From Candidatus Firestonebacteria bacterium RIFOXYD2_FULL_39_29 (GTDB lineage: Bacteria > Oederibacteriota > D2-FULL-39-29): a DNA stretch of 64,000 nucleotides. The stretch lies in assembly GCA_001778375.1 (NCBI GenBank), contig MFGV01000087.1, positions 20,193 through 84,192 on the forward strand, given 5' to 3'. Made by a program: the position numbers and the translations under genes. Shown here in pieces: positions 1 to 8,861 of the stretch. Numbering within the stretch: the first letter of the stretch is position 1; every line of letters begins with the position of its first letter. The notes below the pieces were generated by a model. That model was not told the DNA's origin, ran no database searches, and was given only the letters and a program-made list of their open reading frames with translations.

Positions 1-1619
1 GCCGTCCCCGGCTGCATAATAAGCTTTCTATATTCCGCTGTTTTCTCATTTAACCTGCGTTCAAAATCATTCTTTGATTTTTCAATTTCACTTATCTTCA
101 AAAGAAGCCCTTTTCTTTCAGCTTCAAGTTTCATGTTAAACTCATTAATAGAAATATACTGCGAAAGATCAGGTTTTGCACCGCCGTTTTTAGCCAGAGC
201 CTCTTTCAGCTCCGTCCTGACTTTCTCCAGTTGATTCCCCAGCTCCGTATTTCTTTCGCCAAATTCCCGGAGTTTGTCATCAAATATTTTCTTTTCCTCT
301 GTAAGCATAGTCGCGGATGACCGGAGAGTTCCGTCTTCACTTGAGAGCTCAGTATTTTTTGAAACGTAATTCAAAAGAATAACCATAAAAACTATAGAAA
401 GCCCTGTGCATAAAAGACCTGTACCGAGTACGGCAATATTAATCCCGCTACTTTTTGACTTTGCAGTTGTAACCGAAACTGCCGCGGATTTTTCGAGATT
501 AACCGCGGGGATAAACAACACCAGAGAAAGTCCTCCGGTTCTCACCGGAAAATGGGCAAGGTAATACTCTTTTTTGTTTACGGAAACGCTCTCAACCCCT
601 CCGAGCTCTTCATCCCTTGTTGTATTCTCCCAGAATTTGGGATCAAGAACACGGGAAAGGGACGATTGAAAACCTTCATTACCATAACTTTTAAGGTCGG
701 ATTGCGCTGTTACCGCACCGTCAATCTTCAGCATGTCGTAGCCGTAAATTGAAGAAGCTGCAAGCACGCCGTTTTTTGTAAGCACGGCAGGGAAAGTATC
801 CGGATAAGTAAATTTCTTTGCCTGGTCCTTTCCGATAAGTTTTTCAAGAAGCTTTTGAAGTGATATATCAGCGCCGAGCACTCCTTTGTAAACACCGTCA
901 ATATAAAGAGGCATGAAGTACGAGATCATCCAGCTCTTCGATTCCTGATTCCAGTATGCTTCCGTCCAAATCTCCATCCTGCTTTTATTCAAATCAGGAC
1001 CTGCGATACGGTAAGGCGAAGAATCTTCATTCATAAACAAGCTGTCTGCTTTAATTTTATAATTTCCGACTTTATAAAGCCCTGTCTTAACAAGATCATC
1101 AATTTTGGCCCAGGGGTATTTTCTGACAGCTGTTTCAGTCATAATATAGACAGACTCAATCACAGTCCCATTTTTCTCGATCAGAGAGAGCGTACTATCC
1201 AGGTAAGCACCAATAACCGGGATTTTTCCGTCCTTTGAAGCCTCCTTATAACTGCCGCTGACAAAAAGAACCCCTCCTTCTTTCTCGGGACTCCAGAGGA
1301 ACTTTCCACCGGCGTCGGTTTTAATTTTTCTATAATCTTCCTGGGTAAAAAACGCGTTTTGCCTCTTAAAAACACCGGCGATAACGTCACCGCCCATACG
1401 TCCAGCCAATTCAACTTTCCGGAGAATCATAGTCAAATACCAGGAATTCCTGGCAGTAAGAGAGACAGCATTATTCTTCTCGCTCTGAAGTACATTCGGC
1501 GTGTTTGGTTTTCCTGCAATATTCAAACCGGACGATTGAAACGAAAAATAAACAGTTAGAAGTACCACGGGAATTATACCTGCCAATATAAAAACTCCGG
1601 TTAGTTTACTTTTTACCAT
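1..1619 (-). CDS. Cache-domain membrane sensor protein, C-terminus beyond the left edge
   Basis: Reading on the minus strand from ATG at 1619, an open frame runs to the window edge without a stop (about 539 residues visible). It has an N-terminal membrane segment (about residues 7-25), a periplasmic region of about 350 residues, a second membrane segment (about 387-418) and then a charged, heptad-like coiled coil rich in E/K. The periplasmic part contains GVLGADISL, typical of double-Cache (dCache_1) ligand-binding domains, after a YFMPLY-like strand. No HAMP domain is obvious after the second membrane segment. The output domain (methyl-accepting, kinase, cyclase or phosphatase) lies outside the window, so the signalling class is unknown. 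The start overlaps the end of hldC by 14 bp, suggesting co-transcription with the heptose genes. The architecture is fairly certain; the function is not. Confidence 0.75.
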   Translation of the reverse strand, partial: MVKSKLTGVFILAGIIPVVLLTVYFSFQSSGLNIAGKPNTPNVLQSEKNNAVSLTARNSWYLTMILRKVELAGRMGGDVIAGVFKRQNAFFTQEDYRKIKTDAGGKFLWSPEKEGGVLFVSGSYKEASKDGKIPVIGAYLDSTLSLIEKNGTVIESVYIMTETAVRKYPWAKIDDLVKTGLYKVGNYKIKADSLFMNEDSSPYRIAGPDLNKSRMEIWTEAYWNQESKSWMISYFMPLYIDGVYKGVLGADISLQKLLEKLIGKDQAKKFTYPDTFPAVLTKNGVLAASSIYGYDMLKIDGAVTAQSDLKSYGNEGFQSSLSRVLDPKFWENTTRDEELGGVESVSVNKKEYYLAHFPVRTGGLSLVLFIPAVNLEKSAAVSVTTAKSKSSGINIAVLGTGLLCTGLSIVFMVILLNYVSKNTELSSEDGTLRSSATMLTEEKKIFDDKLREFGERNTELGNQLEKVRTELKEALAKNGGAKPDLSQYISINEFNMKLEAERKGLLLKISEIEKSKNDFERRLNEKTAEYRKLIMQPGT

Positions 1620-2097
1620 TTTTTCCACTTTTACCAGCCTTTTTAATTATATTTGTAGTTGATTTGTTTTTTATAAGAGGAATATTAAAAACCTTGCCTC
1701 CTGCATTTTTGACTAAATCGCCGCCGACAATACTTTCAACAGACCAGTCCCCTCCCTTTACAAGCACGTGAGGAAGTACTGCTTTTATCGTATCATACGG
1801 AGTGTCCTTTTTAAAAAGCACTACTAAATCCACAAAGGGGAATTCCGAAAGTATCTCCATCCTGTCGTTCTCGTTATTAACAGGCCTGCCGGGACCTTTC
1901 AAACGCTTAACAGAAGCATCGCTATTAACGGCAATTATAAGCACATCCCCGAGCTTCCTTGCTGCTTTTAAATACCGCGTATGCCCGACGTGAATAATAT
2001 CAAAGCATCCGTTGGTAAATACAATTTTTTTACCATTTTTCTTCAAGGCCTTAACAACCCTGACAAGGGCATATAGTGTTTTAATTTTTGTGTTCAT
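1606..2097 (-). CDS. hldC: D-glycero-beta-D-manno-heptose 1-phosphate adenylyltransferase
   Basis: 163 residues, the length of stand-alone RfaE domain II/HldC enzymes. It should transfer AMP from ATP to heptose 1-phosphate, giving ADP-heptose for the lipopolysaccharide inner core. The nucleotidyltransferase signature TNGCFDIIHVGH lies near residues 28-39 with the catalytic HxGH at 36-39, followed by the NSDASVKRLKG loop and VKGGDW near residue 115. The lysine-rich C-terminus (KKAGKSGKNGKK) looks like an unstructured tail. It overlaps the upstream kinase gene by 17 bp and the downstream sensor by 14 bp, so translation is probably coupled. In Escherichia coli the two activities are fused as HldE; here they are separate. 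The stereochemical form (alpha or beta anomer) cannot be read from sequence. Confidence 0.9.
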   Translation of the reverse strand: MNTKIKTLYALVRVVKALKKNGKKIVFTNGCFDIIHVGHTRYLKAARKLGDVLIIAVNSDASVKRLKGPGRPVNNENDRMEILSEFPFVDLVVLFKKDTPYDTIKAVLPHVLVKGGDWSVESIVGGDLVKNAGGKVFNIPLIKNKSTTNIIKKAGKSGKNGKK

Positions 2098-3067
2098 TAA
2101 GCGCCTGTTTTAACTCCATCATTGAAAGCGGAGCCGTGCCGACTTTGCCGACAACCACACCCGCGGCAAAATTTGAAAGATACGCAGCATCGAGTAAAGA
2201 AGCTTTTGAAGCAAGCGCCATCGCCAGTACTGCAATAACCGTATCTCCGGCGCCTGTAACATCATAAACTTCTCTCGCGTAAGTGGGAATAGTAACGGGC
2301 TTTTTTCCTTTTTCAAAAAGAGTCATCCCGTGTTCTCCGCGTGTTATTAATACCGAGTCGCTTTTTATTTTTGTAAGAAGTTCTTTACCGACTGAATAGA
2401 GCGAAGCTTCGTCCTTAATAATTTTATGCACCGAACCCTCTGCTTCCTTCGCATTTGGAGTTATCACAGTAACACCCTTATAAAGCAGACAGTATGCCGG
2501 TTTTGGATCCACGGCAATTTTTATTTTTTTCCTTTTCGCCATTTTAATTACTTCCTTGAAGACGGAAGGGATAACGACGCCCTTGCCGTAATCGGAGATA
2601 ATAACCACATCCACTTCATCCATGAGAGACTCGACACGGCTCAAAAGCTGTCTTACTATGGCAGGACTTACATGTGTTCTTTTTTCTGAGTCAATGCGGA
2701 CAATCTGCTGGTGCTGGGCAATAACCCTGGTTTTAAGTATGGTCGGCCGTTCGGAATCTTTCACAAGCCCGAAAGCGGAGATGCCCTTTTTAGAAAGCTC
2801 GCTGGTTACTTTTTCTCCATAAACATCGTCACCTATGACGCTGATAAGGTGCGCTTTTCCTCCAAAATTAGAGATATGGGAAGCCACGTAAGCCGCCCCG
2901 CCCGGAAGTAGCGTTCTGGATTGTTCTTCCACAACAGGAACCGGCGCTTCAGGCGAGATACGATTGACTTTACCGAATATATACTCATCAAGAATAACAT
3001 CCCCAAGCACCAAAACACGGGTAACATTAAACTTTTTCAATATTTTTTCAAGCTTTTTCGGATCCAC
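2081..3067 (-). CDS. hldA: D-glycero-D-manno-heptose 7-phosphate kinase (PfkB family)
   Basis: 328 residues matching RfaE domain I. It phosphorylates heptose 7-phosphate at C1, the step before HldC. PfkB features are visible: an N-terminal substrate-binding GGAAYVASHISNFGG near residue 56 and the ATP/catalytic DVTGAGDT near 266-273, where the second aspartate is the catalytic base. EAPVPVV near the N-terminus is characteristic of heptose kinases. The start is GTG at 3067, preceded by AGGGG 9 nt upstream; no in-frame ATG close by is better supported. It is first in an hldA-hldC-sensor operon with a promoter at 3192-3220. GmhA, which makes the substrate, is encoded separately at 28473-29039. 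Confidence 0.92.
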   Translation of the reverse strand: MDPKKLEKILKKFNVTRVLVLGDVILDEYIFGKVNRISPEAPVPVVEEQSRTLLPGGAAYVASHISNFGGKAHLISVIGDDVYGEKVTSELSKKGISAFGLVKDSERPTILKTRVIAQHQQIVRIDSEKRTHVSPAIVRQLLSRVESLMDEVDVVIISDYGKGVVIPSVFKEVIKMAKRKKIKIAVDPKPAYCLLYKGVTVITPNAKEAEGSVHKIIKDEASLYSVGKELLTKIKSDSVLITRGEHGMTLFEKGKKPVTIPTYAREVYDVTGAGDTVIAVLAMALASKASLLDAAYLSNFAAGVVVGKVGTAPLSMMELKQALNEHKN

Positions 3068-3191
3068 GTCTATTCCCCTTTAGCTAAAATGACAACACTA
3101 ATCCTGTACCACCACATACCATTCCCTTCGTTCAGGTATATGGCATGCTCACTTTTTCGGGTGCAGGGCATAGATGAAAACACTAATACAT

Positions 3192-3220
3192 ATTATACAA
3201 TATGGAAGAGTAAAAGTTAA
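3192..3220 (-). promoter_or_regulatory. Sigma-70-like promoter for hldA
   Basis: On the minus strand, TTAACT (3215-3220) and a perfect TATAAT (3192-3197) are separated by exactly 17 nt. The -10 lies about 125 bp upstream of the hldA start, leaving a long 5' leader. The -35 matches the consensus at four of six positions, so this is a moderate-confidence assignment. Confidence 0.5.
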
Positions 3221-3307
3221 GCCAAAAAATCCCGGAAAGACACTAATCTTCTAAGTCAGATTATGCTATCTACTACAGTTTTTTAGGTAAGATCTCGTCA
3301 TCAACAG

Positions 3308-3372
3308 CCCAAGTTCCGCTGAATTGGGCATATTTTGACTCATTTTTCTTATTTAAAGCCTTTTTTTATTAA
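3308..3372 (-). repeat. Solo right end of the 42881-43300 insertion element
   Basis: About 65 bp reading CCCAAGTTCCGCTGAATT on the plus strand and ending in TTATTTAAAGCCTTTTTTTA. It is close to the reverse complement of 43233-43297, the right end of the 420-bp element, with a handful of mismatches. No partner end is seen nearby, so this is a solo fragment left by deletion or one-ended movement. It lies just 3' of the Rrf2 gene, and its T-run could serve as a terminator for that gene, although no strong hairpin precedes it. Confidence 0.65.
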
Positions 3373-3397
3373 ATGTTTTCATACTGTCTCCTTGCTT

Positions 3398-3847
3398 TTA
3401 AATCTGATAATTAGCTGACTTCTCAGCCCTCATTTTTTCAGCTCTTTCGCAGATATCCGAAATAGTCGTCTTATCAACAATTCCATTTATTGCGTTCTTA
3501 ACTTCAAGCCATGTTTTTTTAAAAGGGCATCCCGGTTCATCATCACATTTTTTGTAACAAGAAGTACTCACGCAGGCAATCGGCGATGTATGCCCTTCTA
3601 TCAGTCTTACAATTTCTCCGAGTGTAATATTTTCCGGTTTTTTGCCTAATGAATACCCGCCCTCAGGACCTCTTTTGCTGTTCACATAACCGGAGCCTTT
3701 AAGCAGCGTCATTATTTGTTCCAGATACTTGACAGGAATATCCTGCCTTTCAGAGATATCCTTGATTCTCACTGTCTTCTTTTTGCCGTAAAGACATAGG
3801 TCCAGAAGCGTTTTTAGTGCATAATCCCCTTTATACGATAGTTTCAT
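3398..3847 (-). CDS. Rrf2-family transcriptional regulator of sulfur assimilation
   Basis: 149 residues, the normal Rrf2 length. An N-terminal winged helix-turn-helix (about residues 1-65) includes IPVKYLEQIMTLLKGSGYVNSKRGPEGGY, the family's recognition region. Four cysteines lie at 92, 97, 101 and 107, close to the three [2Fe-2S] cysteines of IscR (92, 98, 104), so an Fe-S cofactor is possible; CymR/CysR-type members instead sense sulfur through partners. It is the gene immediately downstream of the 12-gene sulfur operon, on the same strand, with its own promoter and an operator-like dyad that also occurs at the operon promoter. Autoregulation and control of the operon are inferred from that shared site. 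Whether the protein senses cysteine, O-acetylhomoserine or Fe-S status cannot be read. Confidence 0.85.
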   Translation of the reverse strand: MKLSYKGDYALKTLLDLCLYGKKKTVRIKDISERQDIPVKYLEQIMTLLKGSGYVNSKRGPEGGYSLGKKPENITLGEIVRLIEGHTSPIACVSTSCYKKCDDEPGCPFKKTWLEVKNAINGIVDKTTISDICERAEKMRAEKSANYQI

Positions 3848-3880
3848 AATTGATCCTCTCTAAATGAAAGTACACAATCT

Positions 3881-3926
3881 ATACCTGTTTGGTAGGGATT
3901 ATAGCATTGTATCTCTCATTCTTCAA
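3881..3926 (-). promoter_or_regulatory. Promoter and Rrf2 operator of the regulator gene
   Basis: Minus strand: TTGAAG (3921-3926), 17-nt spacer, perfect TATAAT (3898-3903). Immediately downstream, overlapping the -10, is a dyad (plus strand TACC-5 nt-GGTA at 3882-3894) inside ATACCTGTTTGGTAGGGATT (3881-3900). The same 20-bp frame recurs at the sulfur operon promoter (13678-13697) with both arms changed together. Its position fits repression. Confidence 0.7.
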
Positions 3927-4012
3927 CAAGAATACTTATCCCTAAAAACGAAGTAGGAATATTCAAGTTAAAGTAAAGAAAAGCGTATATGGTTGTTTCT
4001 TAATCAGCGGAA

Positions 4013-4087
4013 TCGAACCCGAAATCCTACTAAAATATCAATATTCTTAATGCCAATAATGGTGTACTCTCTACTTCGGATTTCGGG
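4013..4087 (+). repeat. Repeat copy A flanking the sulfur operon
   Basis: About 75 bp whose ends form an inverted repeat (CCCGAAATCC and GGATTTCGGG). The block TTAATGCC, a short variable stretch and CTACTTCGGATTTC match copy B at 13966-14032 in the same orientation. It lies immediately after the cysN stop. On the minus strand the arms could form a stem at the operon's 3' end, but with a loop of about 50 nt it is not a classical terminator. Confidence 0.55.
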
Positions 4088-4094
4088 CTTATTT

Positions 4095-5897
4095 TTACAA
4101 ATAATACTCTAATATCACCTCCTTATGCATCAAAAGATTTATGACTTTTCTTACGGCATCCGCAGTATCATTGTATTCCTTTATTTCCAGGTCCGGATTA
4201 AATTTTACCAACCCGCTTTCTCCAACACTTACCACCGCTATTTCATTCGGCTCGCTTAACATCTTTAATATTTCAATGTCAAAATCATCCGCATTGTCTA
4301 TCGTTGTAATAAATATCAACCCCGTATCCGTAAGAATTCTCGCCAATTCTCCTAATCTTCTTACTTTTTCCTCCATATACAAATCATACGCCTTTATATC
4401 GGCATCCAAACCGTAATCAATGCTGGATAAGCCCATATAATAAACATTATGGTTTTTATCAAACAGTTCCCTTTCCAGTTTTTTTGCGATGCTTTGTTTA
4501 ACATCACTTGGAGCTCCAACAAACACAACAAACTTCGACCTGTGTTTGTTCCTTTTTTCCCTCTCATCCGATTCTATCAATCCTTTATCCCAAATGTTTT
4601 CCCTGTTCTTTATATGCTCCTTAAGGATAGATTCATTTTCCTGTAGATTTTCAATAATTATTCCCCCGCCGGCTATTTCATAATTATCGATAATAACAAA
4701 CCGTCCTGTCACCTCAAGATCTCCTATAGTATCAAAAGCTATCGGTTTAGCAGTTTCAAAGATACATTCAGCCACATCATGCCTGTCTACCTGCCTTTTT
4801 GTGTTCACTGCCGTTAAATCCGACACATCAAGAGACTGCTTGATCTCAACAAGTTTAACTGACGCTCTCGTTGCTGCTAATTTCAGTTTATAAGATTTGT
4901 CCTTTATCATTGGAGCTCTTCCGACCCAGAATATATTGGCTTTGAAGCGATTTCCTATCTTCGGAGGATTTCCGCTGTTTTCCAGGATCATCAGCTCTCC
5001 CGGCCGGACATAAATCTGGGTATCCAGCGTAAACCCGACAGCCTGCCCTGCGAAAGCTCTCTTTTTCTTTTCCGTATTAAAACTTTCAATGCTTTCTATC
5101 CTTGAATTTTTCCGCGATGGAAGAAATAGAACTTTATCTCCTGCATTTATCGAACCTGCAGCGATAGTACCGGCAACTATTCTTCTATCGTCGCTTTCCC
5201 GGGTAAATTTATAAACGTCCTGAACCGGAAAACGGAAAGGTTTTTGTCCGTCAGGGACCTCATGAACAAAATGATCAAGCTGAGCAAGTACTGTCATTCC
5301 CGAATACCAGCTCAAATTCCCGGATAAAGAAACGAGGTTATCCCCGTCTCTTGCGCTTATAGGAATAAAATTAACGTCTTTTACATTTATTTTGTTCAGA
5401 AATGCTGTATATTCTTTTTTTAAAGATTCAAAAGTATTCTCGTCGAAATTCACAAGATCCATTTTATTAACAAGAACGGCTACCTGTTTTATCCCCAGCA
5501 TCGATAAAAGATATCCGTGCCTTCTGGAATTCTCTTTAACGCCTTCTTTGGCGTCTATTACAAGCAATGCTGCTTCGGCGCGGGCTGCTCCGGTTATCAT
5601 GTTTTTCAAAAATTCAATATGACCGGGAGCGTCAATAATAATATAATCCCGCTTTTTGGTTTTGAAAAAGCATCTGGCCGTATCTATCGTAATACCCTGT
5701 GACTGTTCATCTTTCAAGGCATCCAGAAGAAAAGCATATTCAAACGGCTTTGCGTTCTTAAAGCACATTTGTTTTACAAATTCAAGCTTTCCTTCTGGAA
5801 GCGACCCTGTATCTGCTAAAAGCCTGCCGATAACGGTAGACTTGCCGTGATCCACATGCCCTACTATCACTATGTTCATATGTTCTTTGTCAGTCAT
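4095..5897 (-). CDS. cysN: Sulfate adenylyltransferase GTPase subunit with degenerate APS-kinase tail
   Basis: GTP-hydrolysing subunit of ATP sulfurylase; with CysD it makes adenosine 5'-phosphosulfate (APS). From ATG at 5897 it has 600 residues: an EF-Tu-like G domain with GHVDHGKST (about 13-21), DAPGH (89-93) and NKMD (144-147), then two beta-barrel domains. The last ~150 residues resemble the CysC APS-kinase domain of CysNC fusions ([15 protein letters not shown]..., GLIFITT), but the P-loop GLSGSGKST is replaced by GAPSDVKQS and the DGDNVRHGL segment by GLSSIDYGL, so kinase activity is very unlikely. A GTG at 5921 is in frame, but GAGGG sits 5-6 nt before the ATG at 5897, just after the cysD stop. 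It is the last gene of the operon. Confidence 0.92.
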   Translation of the reverse strand: MTDKEHMNIVIVGHVDHGKSTVIGRLLADTGSLPEGKLEFVKQMCFKNAKPFEYAFLLDALKDEQSQGITIDTARCFFKTKKRDYIIIDAPGHIEFLKNMITGAARAEAALLVIDAKEGVKENSRRHGYLLSMLGIKQVAVLVNKMDLVNFDENTFESLKKEYTAFLNKINVKDVNFIPISARDGDNLVSLSGNLSWYSGMTVLAQLDHFVHEVPDGQKPFRFPVQDVYKFTRESDDRRIVAGTIAAGSINAGDKVLFLPSRKNSRIESIESFNTEKKKRAFAGQAVGFTLDTQIYVRPGELMILENSGNPPKIGNRFKANIFWVGRAPMIKDKSYKLKLAATRASVKLVEIKQSLDVSDLTAVNTKRQVDRHDVAECIFETAKPIAFDTIGDLEVTGRFVIIDNYEIAGGGIIIENLQENESILKEHIKNRENIWDKGLIESDEREKRNKHRSKFVVFVGAPSDVKQSIAKKLERELFDKNHNVYYMGLSSIDYGLDADIKAYDLYMEEKVRRLGELARILTDTGLIFITTIDNADDFDIEILKMLSEPNEIAVVSVGESGLVKFNPDLEIKEYNDTADAVRKVINLLMHKEVILEYYL

Positions 5898-5904
5898 TTT
5901 TCCC

Positions 5905-6786
5905 TCACATATATCCGTCACGTCTTAAGGTTTCCAATCCGCCGCCGTCTTCCTTATCCTGATCCCGGCCTGACCTTTCGGCAATATTGGAAAACTTGCC
6001 GCTTTTCAGTTCCTCTATTATTTCATCTACATTTTTCGAAGTGGAGTCTACCGGCTTTGTGCATGGATAGCAGCCAAGCGAACGGTAACGTTTTCCGTCA
6101 CCCTTGTCAAAATACAGGGATACCACAGGTATACTTTCTTTTCTTATATATTCCCATATATTCAATTCTGTCCAGTCAAGTAATGGATGCACGCGGACAT
6201 GGGTCCCCGGAGCAAAATCGGTCTTAAACTGGTTCCAGAATTCAGGAGGCTGCTCTCCAACATCCCATTCGTTATTCTTATCCCTCGGCGAGAAATATCT
6301 TTCTTTTGACCTCGAACCTTCTTCATCCGCTCTGACACCCACAATAACACCGGTATAAGGCTCTATATTGTTATCCTGTACATACCGTTGTAAATTGTGA
6401 TCCATTCTGTAACGGGACCAACTGCCGTCCAGTGTATGTTTTAATGCTTCACTCTTAAGATTTCTGCAGCAAGTTATCCGGTCGGTATTTCCATCCGGAT
6501 AGGTCTGCTTTTGCTCAAGAGCTGTAATATTTTCCCCGTAAACCATGTTCAGCTTCCATTCAAGCGCGAGTTTGTCCCGATACTCTATCATCTCAGGTAT
6601 CTTGTAATGAGTGTCTATATGTACAAGAGGGATAGGGACATGACCAAAAAAAGCTTTTCTGGCAAGCCAAAGCAAAACTGTACTGTCTTTGCCTATAGAC
6701 CAAAGCATGCAGATATTCTTAAATTCTTTATAAGCTTCGCGCAATATAAAAACGCTCTGTGCCTCCAGCCTCTCAATATTGTCCAT
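5905..6786 (-). CDS. cysD: Sulfate adenylyltransferase subunit 2 (ATP sulfurylase)
   Basis: 293 residues, near the family norm of about 300. It is an ATP pyrophosphatase of the PP-loop (adenine nucleotide alpha-hydrolase) family that adenylates sulfate to APS, driven by CysN GTP hydrolysis. The PP-loop SIGKDS lies at residues 30-35, [13 protein letters not shown] follows, and the C-terminus carries the conserved [20 protein letters not shown] tail typical of CysD. SD GGGGG lies 4 nt before the ATG, inside the last codons of cysH (14-bp overlap). cysN follows after 7 bp. No sulfate transporter is encoded in the window. Confidence 0.95.
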   Translation of the reverse strand: MDNIERLEAQSVFILREAYKEFKNICMLWSIGKDSTVLLWLARKAFFGHVPIPLVHIDTHYKIPEMIEYRDKLALEWKLNMVYGENITALEQKQTYPDGNTDRITCCRNLKSEALKHTLDGSWSRYRMDHNLQRYVQDNNIEPYTGVIVGVRADEEGSRSKERYFSPRDKNNEWDVGEQPPEFWNQFKTDFAPGTHVRVHPLLDWTELNIWEYIRKESIPVVSLYFDKGDGKRYRSLGCYPCTKPVDSTSKNVDEIIEELKSGKFSNIAERSGRDQDKEDGGGLETLRRDGYM

Positions 6787-7525
6787 TATTCCCCCTGTTT
6801 TTTAAGTGCAAACCACACTCTTTATGCTCAGGACTTTCCCACCACCAGCGTCCTGAACGTATATCTTGCCCGGGTTTTATTGGCCTGGAACACGGAACAC
6901 AACCGATACTCGGATATCCGCGGTCATGCAAGATATTATATGGAATGTCGTTTTTTCTGATATAATCCCAAACCTGATACTCTGTCCAGTCAAAAATAGG
7001 ATTAACTTTAAACAGCTTGAACTTATCGTCCCATTCAACGCTCACAATATCATTTCGGGTGACTGACTGACTTCTTCTAATGCCCGAAATCCAGGCTTCT
7101 AGACTTTCCAGTTTCCTTTTAAGAGGAACTATTTTCCGAATGTGGCAGCATTCTCGCCTCAAATCAATACTTTCGTAAAACAAATTGACGCCGTGATTTT
7201 TAACAAGCTCTTCCACATCTGATCCTTCAGGAAAAAGTACTTCAATATTTACCCCGTATTTTTTTCTTGTCTTATCAATTACATCGTAAGTTTCCTGAGG
7301 CAGTCTGCCTGTATCTATCGTGAATATAATTGCATTTTTGTTTTTTTTAAGGATCATATCTGTTAAAACCTGATCCTCCACGCTCATACTCGAAGAAAGC
7401 GCTATCTTCCCAATCCCGAAATGATTCAAGAAATAATCTACAATACCCTGAGCATCGAGATTTCTGATTCCATTTCGATATCCTGCTAATTCCTCTATAC
7501 TGTAATTTATATTTTCTGATGACAT
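6773..7525 (-). CDS. cysH: Assimilatory APS reductase (Fe-S type CysH)
   Basis: 250 residues. It reduces activated sulfate to sulfite. The pair CC at about 126-127 and CxxC at 209/212, 81 residues apart, form the CC-X~80-CxxC [4Fe-4S] signature of enzymes using APS rather than PAPS. The catalytic ECGLH motif is near the C-terminus (Cys about 237), and the P-loop-like [12 protein letters not shown] is near 45-56. An in-frame GTG at 7531 leaves only 2 nt to AGGAG, while ATG at 7525 has 8-nt spacing, so 7525 is chosen. APS specificity agrees with the dead APS-kinase domain of CysN. It overlaps cysD by 14 bp. Confidence 0.93.
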   Translation of the reverse strand: MSSENINYSIEELAGYRNGIRNLDAQGIVDYFLNHFGIGKIALSSSMSVEDQVLTDMILKKNKNAIIFTIDTGRLPQETYDVIDKTRKKYGVNIEVLFPEGSDVEELVKNHGVNLFYESIDLRRECCHIRKIVPLKRKLESLEAWISGIRRSQSVTRNDIVSVEWDDKFKLFKVNPIFDWTEYQVWDYIRKNDIPYNILHDRGYPSIGCVPCSRPIKPGQDIRSGRWWWESPEHKECGLHLKNRGNNGQY

Positions 7526-7546
7526 GCTCACGGCTCCTTTCTTTTT

Positions 7547-7996
7547 CTATGCTTCCTTAATTTTTACCTTGCCGGGTCTTACATTACTTTTATTTTTAGA
7601 TTGATTCCGCCGCAGTATCCCGTTATTTAAAGTTTTCATTGAACATATATGAACAACTACGCCAACAGCTATTAGAAATAACATCACTTTAAGCCAGAAA
7701 TAATGAATTATAAAGAAGATCGTATAACCCATTGTAATATTTAAAAATACTATTGCCGTAATTTTAGCCCTTAAAGGTATTCCTTTTTTCTCGCGATAGT
7801 TTTTAATATAACTTCCAAAATACCTGTTTTTCAGAAGCCAATTATAGAGTCTTTCCGAGCCTTTAGAGTAACAAACAGCCGCAAGTAAGAGAAACGGGGT
7901 TGTAGGCAAAAGAGGCAGAAATATACCCAGAATCCCAAGCCCCACAGAAACCGTGCCTGCAGTTATTAATAATATTTTTATTGCTTTTTTATACAT
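7547..7996 (-). CDS. DUF454 (YbaN-like) inner-membrane protein
   Basis: 149 residues with four hydrophobic segments in two hairpins (about residues 5-50 and 83-118). It has the DUF454 hallmarks GxxGIFLPLLPTTPFLLLAAVCYSKGSERLYNWLL. Family function is unknown. It lies 15 bp upstream of cysH and 27 bp downstream of the barrel protein gene, clearly inside the sulfur operon. That placement suggests a membrane role linked to sulfur assimilation, such as transport of a sulfur compound or anchoring, but nothing in the sequence proves it. The lysine-rich C-terminal tail is probably cytoplasmic. SD GGATAGCGGGT precedes the ATG. Confidence 0.8.
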   Translation of the reverse strand: MYKKAIKILLITAGTVSVGLGILGIFLPLLPTTPFLLLAAVCYSKGSERLYNWLLKNRYFGSYIKNYREKKGIPLRAKITAIVFLNITMGYTIFFIIHYFWLKVMLFLIAVGVVVHICSMKTLNNGILRRNQSKNKSNVRPGKVKIKEA

Positions 7997-8023
7997 ACCC
8001 GCTATCCTTATGTTCCCAGTATT

Positions 8024-8842
8024 TTAAAAAACAAGAACAGGGCCTACGGTAATAAATGAATTAGTCTCATATTTATCTTGGAAATAATCAATCTTACAGG
8101 ACAAGCCAAACTCTCTTGACAAAAATACGTCAATACGGTTTCTGGCCGTAAATAATGCCGGCTCATTCTGCCCGAATCTGAAATAGACGCTTGAGCTCAA
8201 TCTTAAAAAGTGGTAAAGAACAAGATCAAATCCTGAACCAAGCGAAAAATAATTTAAACTTACATAAGATGTGCTCTTGAATCCGTATTTATTCACTCCT
8301 GCTACGAGCATCCCCGGAGAAGTGACAACCGTATTGACCTGCTCGTTGAAATACCCGATAAAGGGAGAAAGTTTTAGATCACTTATCTTGAAAGAAATTC
8401 CCGCAGTAGCATGAGTCCCCCATATCGAACTGTCTACATCAAGCGAGCTCAATGGCGGTACGTCCGCAGTATTAAGCTGGGTGTAAAAACTGATGTAATC
8501 AACAGTAAGACCGAACACCGGCTGGATCTCTCCTTCATTACCAAAAAAATAGCGGGTAAAGAAAAGATAATTATTTTCACTGCTTTTACCTAATATTGAA
8601 AAATCACCAGAGCTTCCTATTATCAGATTCGGAACGGCATAAAGCATGTAAATACCATATAATTGGCCGCTGTCTTTTAATACCTGACTAACAGAGCTGC
8701 CCGGGACTTCAAACTTCACTTCATTATTGATCGATCCTGTGGCTGCCGAAAACACAAAAACCGATTTTTTGGGTGCCTCTTCAGATATTGCGGAAATGCA
8801 AAACAATGCAAGCGTCAGAAATATTGCAAATATTCTATTCAT
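8024..8842 (-). CDS. Predicted outer-membrane beta-barrel protein in the sulfur operon
   Basis: 272 residues from ATG at 8842, chosen because AAGGAG lies 7 nt upstream; a longer reading from 8878 would start inside hcyD. The signal peptide MNRIFAIFLTLALFCISAIS is followed by alternating hydrophobic/polar strands (YLFFTRYFFG, VNKYGFKSTSYVSLNYFSLGSG, LVLYHFLRLSSSVYFRFGQ) and a final strand ending in FITVGPVLVF, the aromatic C-terminus of barrel proteins. No specific family is recognised. Its position between hcyD and DUF454, with 19-bp and 27-bp gaps, implies a role in sulfur supply (a porin for sulfate or an organosulfur compound is an inference). It could also be an unrelated barrel carried in the operon. 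Confidence 0.7.
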   Translation of the reverse strand: MNRIFAIFLTLALFCISAISEEAPKKSVFVFSAATGSINNEVKFEVPGSSVSQVLKDSGQLYGIYMLYAVPNLIIGSSGDFSILGKSSENNYLFFTRYFFGNEGEIQPVFGLTVDYISFYTQLNTADVPPLSSLDVDSSIWGTHATAGISFKISDLKLSPFIGYFNEQVNTVVTSPGMLVAGVNKYGFKSTSYVSLNYFSLGSGFDLVLYHFLRLSSSVYFRFGQNEPALFTARNRIDVFLSREFGLSCKIDYFQDKYETNSFITVGPVLVF

Positions 8843-8861
8843 TTTGTTCTCCTTTTTAATT

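Larger units (their letters stand above)
3068..3397. other. 330-bp intergenic region with promoter and a solo IS end
   Basis: No open frame of note. It holds the hldA promoter (3192-3220), the word AGATCTCGTCA (about 3292-3302, also at about 13831) and, at 3308-3372, a solo end of the insertion element described at 42881-43300. Confidence 0.6.

Noticed and set aside
4095..4560. Bifunctional CysN-CysC with APS kinase activity
   Set aside because: The P-loop and substrate motifs are replaced, so the domain is judged inactive.
5897..5921. Longer CysN starting at GTG 5921
   Set aside because: The start would lie within cysD, while a Shine-Dalgarno is well placed for ATG 5897.
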